A stretch of DNA of 34,268 bases from Pseudomonadota bacterium (GTDB taxonomy: Bacteria > Myxococcota_A > UBA9042 > GCA-2863065). The notes beneath the pieces were generated by a model. It ran no database searches. It worked only from the letters and a program-made list of their open reading frames with translations, and was not told where the DNA came from. Positions 24,029-31,082 of the stretch are shown here, one piece after another; positions within the stretch are counted from its first letter, which is position 1, and every line of letters begins with the position of its first letter. The stretch covers positions 1 through 34,268 of the forward strand of contig PKDL01000067.1 in NCBI GenBank assembly GCA_002863065.1. The letters run 5' to 3'. Position numbers and translations under genes: made by a program.

Positions 24029-25477
24029 CTACACGGGAAGCCGGCTTACCACCACTTCAGAGTGTAGGGATGGCGCCATTTGCTCCAGAGCATCGACGGC
24101 AGCGTCGGCCAACAGTCTCATCTGTACTTCGCGCTGAATATCGAGCACTGGGTCACTGGACCGCCGTTGCTCAACTGTTACGACACCGTACCCATGACTT
24201 TCGCTGTAAAGCGGAAGCTCTAATCGTCGTCGCCGTACTGAGCGTCGTTCACTTCCATAGGACCATTGCGCTGGACGCCGTGTGTATAATTCTAACTGTA
24301 CTGATATTGCGCCCTGTGCAATGAGCGCCCGCAGGAGTGCGTCCCAAAGGTCGTCTAGTGAATTAGCGAGGCGAACAGTACGGGCAAGAGTTCTGCGCCG
24401 TGCTAGGTCGCTCGCAGCTTGGGGTTCAAGTGTTTCCACTGGCGGATTGCTTCGTGTCTCCCGCAGTACAATGAAGCGAACAGCTACGAATACAACACAG
24501 CCAGCAGCTGCGATTGCGAGAGCCTGGGCTGGAGCCGATTCCGCCTTAATGGCCCAGGCAGCTGCAGCGAGGCCGACGCCAATGCCATACAGCAGGAAGA
24601 CGGATTCTCGAGTGGTGAACCCTTGACGGATAAGTCGGTGGTGTACGTGACCGAGATCAGGTGACATGGGCGGAGTGCCCTGTCGCATTCGGCGAATGAC
24701 CGCGAGTGCTGTATCGAGCAACGGTACGCCTAATGCGAGTGCTGGAAGGGCAATTGCCCATGCGGTGTATTGCTTGGCCGTCGAGAGCACGCTGACCACC
24801 GCAAGCACGTATCCCAGAAGATGACTCCCGGAATCTCCGAGGAATATTTGTGCGGGAGCCGAGTTGTGCACTAGAAATCCTGTCAGCGCCCCTGCCATGG
24901 TTGCTGTCGCCATGCACAGAAGAACGTGCCCATCAACCCACCCAAATGAGAACAAGGTGCATACAGCGATCAAGCCGATGCCCGCTGCTAGCCCATCCAA
25001 TCCGTCGATGAGGTTCATGGCATTTACCACTGCGACTATCCAGACAACAGTCGCTACGAGACTCCCGACGTTGGATAATGCGACGTAACCATGGAGCGAT
25101 CCAAAGCCTTCAATCCGCACGCCAATCGCCCACGTGGCACTCGCCAAAAGTATCTGTATCGCAAGCTTTTCCGCTGCAGGTGTATCAAAGAGATCGTCGT
25201 ACAAGCCCAACGCTACGACCGCCATGGTCGTACTACATAGCGCCAGAAGTTGGAGTGCTGTGAGTTCAACAACGAACGTGCCAGACGCTATCACTGTGCC
25301 AAGCGGGATGATGAACGCCAATGCGACGGCGAGCCCGCCTAATCGACTTGGTGGTGGGGTGCTCTCGGTTTGAACTGAATGTGCTGATACTCTGTGAGCC
25401 ATTCGCGCCACCATAGACGTCATAGCTACGGCCAGGCAAAAGGCACCGAAGTTCAGTAATAAGAGCGTTACGCCCAA
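24029..25477 (-). CDS. WecA/MraY-family undecaprenyl-phosphate sugar-1-P transferase with C-terminal GAF-like tail
   Basis: 482 residues. The TTG start at 25477 is supported by AAAAGGAG upstream and by the need to keep TM helix 1 (VTLLLLNFGAFCLAVAM). The catalytic core has 'LGLYDDLFDTP', 'NAMNLIDGLDGLAAG', 'IFLGDSGSHLLGY' and the loop 'DLGHVHHRLIRQG', as in PNPT enzymes that load HexNAc-1-P onto undecaprenyl phosphate to start glycan synthesis. About ten TM helices end near residue 340. A further ~140 residues form a soluble domain ('LARTVRLANSLDDLWDALLRALIAQGAISVQLELYTRR', 'RLELPLYSESHGYGVVTVEQRR', 'LLADAAVDALEQM') that reads like a GAF fold, absent from standard WecA. First gene of an operon with the nucleotidyltransferase. 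Confidence 0.9.
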   Translation of the reverse strand: MGVTLLLLNFGAFCLAVAMTSMVARMAHRVSAHSVQTESTPPPSRLGGLAVALAFIIPLGTVIASGTFVVELTALQLLALCSTTMAVVALGLYDDLFDTPAAEKLAIQILLASATWAIGVRIEGFGSLHGYVALSNVGSLVATVVWIVAVVNAMNLIDGLDGLAAGIGLIAVCTLFSFGWVDGHVLLCMATATMAGALTGFLVHNSAPAQIFLGDSGSHLLGYVLAVVSVLSTAKQYTAWAIALPALALGVPLLDTALAVIRRMRQGTPPMSPDLGHVHHRLIRQGFTTRESVFLLYGIGVGLAAAAWAIKAESAPAQALAIAAAGCVVFVAVRFIVLRETRSNPPVETLEPQAASDLARRRTLARTVRLANSLDDLWDALLRALIAQGAISVQLELYTRRPAQWSYGSERRSVRRRRLELPLYSESHGYGVVTVEQRRSSDPVLDIQREVQMRLLADAAVDALEQMAPSLHSEVVVSRLPV

Positions 25478-25540
25478 TTCTCTTAGCTCCTTTTCCGCAA
25501 CATGCGACTGCTCAATTCAAGTTGCTGGATACACCATATT

Positions 25541-25572
25541 TGATCGGTTCGTTTATGTCGTGTTGCCGATCA
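25541..25572. promoter_or_regulatory. Inverted repeat TGATCGG-N18-CCGATCA upstream of the WecA-like operon
   Basis: Perfect 7-base arms (25541-25547 and 25566-25572) with an 18-base spacer, flanked by partly symmetrical ATATT/ATATTGG. It lies 64-95 bases upstream of the TTG start in the otherwise featureless 235-base gap before the deacetylase gene. Candidate operator for surface-glycan genes. Confidence 0.4.
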
Positions 25573-25712
25573 TATTGGGTTTTTACGTTGGATCAGCCTG
25601 TCCGTAGAGACTGGCGTGCGTCAGTATACGTACAGCTCTTTGGCTAGCGAGTTTATGGCCTGCCGCTAAATCAAAGGATATGAGATCATGATACTTTTCT
25701 TTTATGCATGCT

Positions 25713-26693
25713 CTAGAACGCCCTGGCGATCAGCCAGGTCAGCAGAAGGAAGCAGATAGCTGTCATCGTGCCGAGCATACGAAGTAGCGCTCGTGAATGA
25801 AGGTACGGGCCAAGGCGGCTCTCAAATAATTGTTGCCGTAGGGGCATCCACCGGTTCTCTCCGAGTAATGCTGGTGGAAGTCGTTTGATGCTTGCAATGA
25901 GCTTCCGAGCAACGATGCCTAATGGGCTGAGTAGTCGTTGCAGTTCGTTGGATGTCATCTGGCCTTCGATGGTGAACCTTGGGATTTCATTGGGATGTGT
26001 ATCGTGCTGGACTCGCCCAGGTTTTGAGGTAAACACTAACCGATACCCGTGCTCAGCCGCGCGTTCTAATACATGTGTTGTGTAGAATCCCAAGGGTATT
26101 GCGAGATCGATGACAGGCGCATCGATGATGCCCTCTAATGTTTGGCGGCATGCGTCAAGCTCCCATCGCAGCTTGGGTTCTGGCATTTCATTGAGTCCGT
26201 GGTGTGATACGCCATGGGCTCCAATATCAAAGCCCCGATTGGTTAGTTCGAGAATCTGTGCCGCTGTAAGGCGCGGTTGGTGTTCGTGAACCCACGCATC
26301 CGGGTCCGACGTAATAAAGACAGCGGCCGGAATAGACAGCGCTTCAGTGATGTTCACTGCATGCTCGTATACACTGGAGGACCCATCATCGAATGTCAGT
26401 ACTGCAAGCTTTTCGCTACGAGCCGGCGGGTTATCCAGCCAAAGGTGTAGTTCCGTTAGCGATAGGAACCGATATCCATCAGCGAGCATGAAGCGCAAGT
26501 GCTCTTCAAAGCGCTCAACAGGGCAACAGAAATTTCGCTCGGCCCCAGTAAGTAATTCCCACTCGGCTTGAGGGCACAGTCGATGGTAGAGCAGTACCAC
26601 GATTCCAGAGCGGTGCGCTTTGCGGCTTATGATGAGATATGACAAGGCAAGCCCAATCGAGACTATTGCCGTTATTACGGTGCTATACAGCAT
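25713..26693 (-). CDS. CE4 polysaccharide deacetylase, membrane-anchored
   Basis: 326 residues with an N-terminal TM helix (STVITAIVSIGLALSYLII) and a C-terminal one (TMTAICFLLLTWLIARAF). The NodB domain has 'VVLLYHRL', the catalytic/metal motif 'AVLTFDDGSSSVYEHA' and 'FDIGAHGVSHHGLNEM' (metal-binding His pair), then 'AIPLGFYTTHVLERAAEHGYRLVFTS', where the usual PxGxY-type strand reads LGFY. The family removes N-acetyl groups from chitin-like chains, peptidoglycan or biofilm glycans by a zinc- or cobalt-dependent mechanism, at the membrane surface. The 235-base gap to the WecA-like gene argues for a separate transcript, but both genes belong to glycan metabolism. Confidence 0.92.
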   Translation of the reverse strand: MLYSTVITAIVSIGLALSYLIISRKAHRSGIVVLLYHRLCPQAEWELLTGAERNFCCPVERFEEHLRFMLADGYRFLSLTELHLWLDNPPARSEKLAVLTFDDGSSSVYEHAVNITEALSIPAAVFITSDPDAWVHEHQPRLTAAQILELTNRGFDIGAHGVSHHGLNEMPEPKLRWELDACRQTLEGIIDAPVIDLAIPLGFYTTHVLERAAEHGYRLVFTSKPGRVQHDTHPNEIPRFTIEGQMTSNELQRLLSPLGIVARKLIASIKRLPPALLGENRWMPLRQQLFESRLGPYLHSRALLRMLGTMTAICFLLLTWLIARAF

Positions 26694-26948
26694 GAGATGT
26701 TGTCATCCACAGATTTTGGCACGTTCATCTATCGGCAAGATACGGGACGTTGTTGGATTGTCCCAGACATCGGCCACAATTGCAGGCACACTCCACACTC
26801 CAATCCGAGGTATTCGCCGCCTGGAGCTGGTTTACCACTCACTTTACTTTGTAAAACTGTTATTTAGGTGCGGAGCTCGGGCGGTGTCGAATTACATGTC
26901 GCCGCGGTCTTATGTTGAATCGGGTGTGCGCTACCCCTGGAGTACTTT
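26694..26948. other. 255-base intergenic region between divergent genes
   Basis: This separates the deacetylase from the divergently transcribed phosphopantetheinyl transferase. I see no convincing gene; the forward ORF 26620-26952 starts inside the deacetylase and looks like a shadow. GGAG at 26939-26942 is the Shine-Dalgarno of the next gene. No clear -35/-10 pair or strong dyad was found. Confidence 0.5.
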
Positions 26949-27713
26949 GTGAAGCAGGTCCCTGAGCTTCAGGATTTTATCGCTGGATTTGCACAGGCCA
27001 ATCGGCAGGCAGTCTGTGGATTATCAGCGCGGCGTGCGTCTCGGGTGAGTGACCTTATGGTCATGTCAACACCGGATACGGTGGCTTCCAGATCAGAGGC
27101 TAGCGATATTGGGGCTGCTTGCCACCTGGTAAAGCAGCTCTGCACATCATCTGAAGCGAACGAATTCAGCATGTTGCCTGCAAACCGACACCTGCGCTGG
27201 CTCCGGGGACGCATTGCGATAAAGACTGCCGTGCAAGTTGGGTTTCGGGGCCATATAGCTAGACCGCTGTCGGCGGTAGATATTGATGTCTATCGCGACG
27301 AGCATGGAGCGCCGCATGTGCGAGTAGATGGGGTCTCACAGGCCGTCTTCGTTTCACTAACCCATAAAGATAATCTAAGCATCGCTTTCATGAGCGCTCA
27401 GCGGGCGGTTGGCCTGGATTACGAGACTGTCAAACCCAGGAGTGCGGCGTTTTTGAAGCTCGCATTCACTCCCGCTGAACTGCAGCTATTGGAACATATC
27501 GCCCCTCCTGAGAGGCTCGCTTGGTATACGCGCCTTTGGTGCGCAAAAGAGGCAGTGAGTAAAAGCCTGGGTACCGGGCTGAAGGGACGCCCAAAATCCT
27601 GGGTAACTACACAAATAGATGGTGAAAGACTGCTGTGCCACAATCAGTGGGTAACAACTCAGCAAACAGCGAGCGGTATCCTTGCCTGGACGTACAGAAC
27701 ATCGGTTTCGTAG
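26949..27713 (+). CDS. 4'-phosphopantetheinyl transferase, Sfp/EntD superfamily
   Basis: 254 residues from a GTG with GGAG six bases upstream. The N-terminal half contains 'LPANRHLRWLRGRIAIKTAV', the usual 'R..e...gR.A...a' entry. The catalytic half has 'VSLTHKDNLSIAFM', Mg-binding 'AVGLDYETV' (G-x-D-x-E) and 'WCAKEAVSKSLGTGLKG' (W-x-x-KEA-x-x-K). These transfer phosphopantetheine from CoA to the serine of acyl, peptidyl or aryl carrier proteins. It lacks an adjacent PKS, NRPS or carrier-protein gene, so it may be the housekeeping or broad-range transferase. The next gene follows by 36 bases. Confidence 0.92.
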   Translation: MKQVPELQDFIAGFAQANRQAVCGLSARRASRVSDLMVMSTPDTVASRSEASDIGAACHLVKQLCTSSEANEFSMLPANRHLRWLRGRIAIKTAVQVGFRGHIARPLSAVDIDVYRDEHGAPHVRVDGVSQAVFVSLTHKDNLSIAFMSAQRAVGLDYETVKPRSAAFLKLAFTPAELQLLEHIAPPERLAWYTRLWCAKEAVSKSLGTGLKGRPKSWVTTQIDGERLLCHNQWVTTQQTASGILAWTYRTSVS

Positions 27714-27749
27714 CAGCCGTGATAGTTCTGAGGATTGGGAGGCAGAGAT

Positions 27750-28085
27750 ATGACGATCTATCGTGAGACGAGCGCCCATATGCCTTTGCGGAGTACCATA
27801 GGTGTGCTTTTGAGTCTGGGAACTATCTGCGGATCTTGTGCAGATTTGTCGTCAAATATTGTTGGTGAAAGACGCAGGGCTGAAGGTGCGGTATGTCCAC
27901 AGACAGTCTTATCCAACGCGGTGACAGCTCGCGAACTGTGCTTGGAGCCAGCGTACTTTGGGCGTACCCGAGCAGATGATTGTGGTCGCCAACTCACCCA
28001 ACACGGGTTCATACGGGCTCCTGCCAAAGCTAGGTTGCTGGGACAGAAAACGGGGAAAGCTCACGTGTGCTACGGACGGCCGTAA
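27750..28085 (+). CDS. Small putative exported Cys-rich protein
   Basis: 111 residues from the ATG at 27750, which has GGGAGG seven bases upstream; the track's start at 27735 lacks such a site. The N-terminus has a basic part and a hydrophobic run (MPLRSTIGVLLSLGTICGSC), consistent with export, although CGSC is not a standard lipobox. Four Cys follow in the mature part (VCPQ, LCLE, DCGR, VCYG). No family is recognised. The ORF ends 14 bases before the convergent CrtI-like gene. A competing +1 frame (27958-28188) is open over the second half, so a frameshift or a wrong frame cannot be excluded. Confidence 0.45.
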   Translation: MTIYRETSAHMPLRSTIGVLLSLGTICGSCADLSSNIVGERRRAEGAVCPQTVLSNAVTARELCLEPAYFGRTRADDCGRQLTQHGFIRAPAKARLLGQKTGKAHVCYGRP

Positions 28086-28099
28086 TGGGCGTACCTTGA

Positions 28100-29602
28100 T
28101 TATGATGCGGCCTGGTATCCGCGAGAAGCTGTACTACCTAGGTCGTTCGCAAGCACTTTGGCCGACAATTCACCCGAAATTAGGCTAGGTGGCATTCCGG
28201 GGCCCGGCACCGTCAGCTGTCCGGCGAAGTACAGACCCCGTACCTTCTGTGACTTGAGTTTCGGCTTGAGGGGACCGGTTTGACGCAGTGTGTTGGCCAT
28301 TCCATACGCATTGCCCTTATAGGCAGAGTAGTCACGCTCGAAATCTTCCATGGCGTAGCTTCTCTGGAAGACAATAGATTTTCGAAGCGCACGTCCGATA
28401 TGTCGCTCCAACCGGTCCATCACGGAGGCAAATATCTCGTCGCGCATTTTGGGGGTGTCTGGAAGGCCCGCCGCGAGTGGTATGAGAAGAAATAAGTTGG
28501 AGGCGCCCGCGGGAGCGACTGACGGATCGGTAGTTGATGGTGCACAGGCATAGAATAGGGGAGCCGTAGGCCATCGAGTCTTGCCATATACCGCGTCCAT
28601 GTGGGCATCTAGGTCTTCATCGAAAAAGAGCGTATGGTGCTTGAGGCCACCAAGGTCTCCATCGATTCCAAGATAGAAGAGAAGGCTTGATGGGCTCATC
28701 GTTCTCGATTGCCAATATCGTTTTGAATATTGTCGATAGCGCGGCTCTAGCAGGTCTTGTTCAACATGATGATAATCTGCTGATGCGATCACGGCATCGC
28801 ATGGCAGGAATCCATTTTCCGTCTCTACGCCCGTAACACGTTTTTCGCGCACACGGATTTGACGCACACGGGTTGATAATTTGGTGCTCACTCCGAGGGC
28901 GTGTCCGACCTTGGACATCGCTTCGATAATCTTGTGCATCCCGCCCATTGGATACCATGTTCCAAGTGCCATATCGGCATAGCTCATGAGGCTATACATG
29001 GCTGACGTGTCTTTCGCTGATGCGCCCAGAAAAAGCACAGGCCACTCAACTAGTCTCGCAAGACGCGGGTTCTTGAAAAAGCGTCGTGCATGCTTGGACA
29101 TGGACTCCAGCATGCGAAGCCTCGCAACCTCTTTTACCAGTCGAAAGTCCACAAATTCGCCAAAAGTGAGGCTGGGGCGGAAGAGGTAGTCGCCCATCGC
29201 AGCATCATAAATTGTGCCCGCATCCTCCAAAAAGCGCTCTAGCTTTCTTCCTCCACCTGATTCATGCGAGTCAAACAAACGCATCAAAGGTTCGACCCCC
29301 GCAGGTATGTCCCACGCCTCACCTCCCGGCCACACCACTTGGTAACTCGGGTCGAGTCGGACAAGCTCATACAACTCGCTGACGTCGTAGCCGAAGTGGC
29401 GAAAATGGCGTTCAAATACGTCAGGCATCCAGTACCAGCTTGGCCCCATGTCGAAGCGGAAGCCTTCATGCGTAAAGGTGCGTGCCCGACCTCCTGGTTG
29501 GTTATGACGTTCTAGCAGTTGAACTGAGTGGCCATCGGCTGCGAGATGTGCACTTGCAGATAGCCCCGCAAAACCGGACCCGATTACAATGATATGAGAC
29601 AA
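28100..29602 (-). CDS. CrtI-like phytoene desaturase-family FAD oxidoreductase
   Basis: About 500 residues. The TTG at 29602 has GGGAG five bases upstream and opens directly into 'SHIIVIGSGFAGLSASAHLAADGHSVQLLERHNQPGGRA', the FAD-binding Rossmann signature; the track's GTG at 29620 adds six residues. Further marks: 'FDMGPSWYWMPDVFERHF', 'ALGTWYPMGGMHKIIEAM', 'CDAVIASADYHHVEQDLL' and the C-terminal 'GLYFAGQLTVPGPGMPPSLISGELSAKVL', where CrtI has a second FAD-contact strand. Known members dehydrogenate or isomerise carotenoids. No phytoene synthase is in the window, so the substrate (carotenoid or other isoprenoid) is open. Confidence 0.9.
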   Translation of the reverse strand: MSHIIVIGSGFAGLSASAHLAADGHSVQLLERHNQPGGRARTFTHEGFRFDMGPSWYWMPDVFERHFRHFGYDVSELYELVRLDPSYQVVWPGGEAWDIPAGVEPLMRLFDSHESGGGRKLERFLEDAGTIYDAAMGDYLFRPSLTFGEFVDFRLVKEVARLRMLESMSKHARRFFKNPRLARLVEWPVLFLGASAKDTSAMYSLMSYADMALGTWYPMGGMHKIIEAMSKVGHALGVSTKLSTRVRQIRVREKRVTGVETENGFLPCDAVIASADYHHVEQDLLEPRYRQYSKRYWQSRTMSPSSLLFYLGIDGDLGGLKHHTLFFDEDLDAHMDAVYGKTRWPTAPLFYACAPSTTDPSVAPAGASNLFLLIPLAAGLPDTPKMRDEIFASVMDRLERHIGRALRKSIVFQRSYAMEDFERDYSAYKGNAYGMANTLRQTGPLKPKLKSQKVRGLYFAGQLTVPGPGMPPSLISGELSAKVLANDLGSTASRGYQAAS

Positions 29603-29725
29603 GGCAGCTCCCTTGGCCACGTATAAACGCGAGGCTCACTGGAGTCGATGTCCTAAGTTGGGGTGAAGGTGCAATCGCAGGAGAACAGTCTAGCGAAAGC
29701 ATCATCGAGTGTTCACAGATAGGTG

Positions 29726-30850
29726 TTAGAGTCGCTCGCGAGAGGTCTGAGCGATCCCTACCAGCATACTCGGCTGAGTGCACACCTTCTCATGGCAGGT
29801 GACGGCCACGACGCTTTGCTTCGTGGTGTCGAGATAGACGAGGTAGATGAGCTCATTCCAGAAAGCTAAGAATGTTTTGCTTGTGACCGCAGTAGTTTCT
29901 TCGGCGTTTGGATAGCTTCGGACCATTTGCGTGTACTGGCGTTGAGCTTCAATTGGCGACCGCATCTTCCACAGCTGTAGCCCGACGTAATATTTCGCGC
30001 CATCGGGAGAGCCCCAGTAAATCCCGTCGTATTGGTGATCTGATGGGAGGCCGGATAGCTCGTGAACGTCGACCGCTTTCTTTAGCTTTAGTAGCGTCTT
30101 CAAATCCTCTTTTCGCAGGAGCTGTTCGGCATTGGGTCGGACGCGAGTGGGTAGCCCCGCTGTTCGCTTCTTGTCGGAGCTTCGGCTCGCCGGTGGTGCA
30201 GCTGCCATCGGTGTTCTACGGTCATTTCGGAACCGAGATGAGGGTGTACGTCCGTCTTCCGTGTTCGCACGCGCGGGGTTTACTGGATCTCTCTCAGCGG
30301 CCGAAGGGCCACCCCGTCCAGCGTTCCGTTCGGGGCGGTCTGCCCGAGGCCCAGAACGAGGTTTTCGAGCCGTTGGGGTATCCATGCCTTCGCCGGGTGC
30401 GTCGTATTCGTCTTCAAGTCGATCATCTGCAACCGGTGGGCGCGCCCCGGGTCGCATCGTAGGCTTGGTCGGTGGTGCGCCTCCCGGCTTGGCTGCGACT
30501 CTGGGCTTTCTCGCCTCATCAGACTGTTTCTTCGCTTTCTTTTGGTTTTTCGCTTTCGGAAGTGGAGCACCACGCTGGGCTTTTGTCGCCTCAGCTTTGG
30601 TTGTCCCCTTGTCTTTGCCGGTCTTACGTTTCTTTTTGGGTGTCTTCGCCCCCGCTTTTTTTACTTTCAGAACACGGTCTGCTGGTTCTTTGTCCGTCTT
30701 TTCTGACAATGCCGCCGTTTTCGTTTTTGTTTCTGGCTCGCTCACTTTTTCGGGGGCTGACGAAGATTCTTCTTCGTCTTTCTTACAGCCTGTCGACCCG
30801 ATAACGATAAGTAAGAACAGGCCGCAACAGGCAAGATAAAAGCGGTTCAT
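29726..30850 (-). CDS. Lipoprotein with long Lys/Pro/Arg-rich disordered region and a C-terminal folded domain
   Basis: 374 residues. A GAGGGGAA precedes the ATG, and the signal MNRFYLACCGLFLLIVIGSTGC ends in lipobox STGC. Residues ~25-240 are charged and low-complexity: first acidic/Lys-rich (KKDEEESSS...), then KAGAKTPKKKRKTGKDK, then Pro/Arg-rich segments. This looks like an extended tether, perhaps through peptidoglycan. The last ~125 residues are folded ('LLRKEDLKTLLKLKKAVDVHELSG', 'GIYWGSPDGAKYYVGLQLWKM', 'EAQRQYTQMVRSYPNAE', 'KQSVVAVTCHEKVCT') and may be the binding head; CHEKVC may be a disulfide. I recognise no family. The antisense ORF 30132-30839 is a shadow. Confidence 0.8.
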   Translation of the reverse strand: MNRFYLACCGLFLLIVIGSTGCKKDEEESSSAPEKVSEPETKTKTAALSEKTDKEPADRVLKVKKAGAKTPKKKRKTGKDKGTTKAEATKAQRGAPLPKAKNQKKAKKQSDEARKPRVAAKPGGAPPTKPTMRPGARPPVADDRLEDEYDAPGEGMDTPTARKPRSGPRADRPERNAGRGGPSAAERDPVNPARANTEDGRTPSSRFRNDRRTPMAAAPPASRSSDKKRTAGLPTRVRPNAEQLLRKEDLKTLLKLKKAVDVHELSGLPSDHQYDGIYWGSPDGAKYYVGLQLWKMRSPIEAQRQYTQMVRSYPNAEETTAVTSKTFLAFWNELIYLVYLDTTKQSVVAVTCHEKVCTQPSMLVGIAQTSRERL

Positions 30851-31082
30851 CTACATTCCCCTCGAATGATGAATGTGCCTTTCGTCTCTCGAAAAGACCC
30901 CCGAAACACCGCAGCGTTTAGGCGTCCCGCAGGTTAGCGGTGAGGGGTAGGGGTGTCAATGTGCAAGGGGTATGGCACCATCTACCTATCGTTGGTATTC
31001 GTTGAGGACGGAGCCGTAACTGCGTGAAACGCGACACGCATGAACCTGCAACAGCTTGGCCATAGGGTGAAGGGAGCCGCCG
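30851..31082. other. 232-base intergenic region between the lipoprotein and recD2
   Basis: The two flanking genes are divergent, so promoters for both should lie here. The Shine-Dalgarno sequences of both genes sit at its ends (GAGGGG for the lipoprotein, AAGGGAG for recD2). It also has several AGGGGT repeats near 30940-30975 and a dyad at 31021-31040, listed separately. No small gene is convincing. Confidence 0.5.
31021..31040. promoter_or_regulatory. Dyad TGCGTG-N8-CACGCA upstream of recD2
   Basis: Perfect 6-base arms over 20 bases, centred about 52 bases before the TTG start. It could be a repressor site or fold in the 5' leader. I cannot tie it to a known regulator. Confidence 0.35.

Noticed and set aside
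26620-26952. Forward ORF of 110 residues before the phosphopantetheinyl transferase
   Set aside because: Begins antisense inside the deacetylase, has no recognisable features and overlaps the next start.
30132-30839. Forward ORF of 235 residues
   Set aside because: Antisense to the Lys/Pro-rich lipoprotein; its Phe/Ser-rich composition is the complement of Lys/Arg codons.
30955-30990. Possible sigma-54 promoter near TATGGCACC
   Set aside because: TGGCAC is present but no TTGC follows at the required spacing, and the reverse strand does not fit either.
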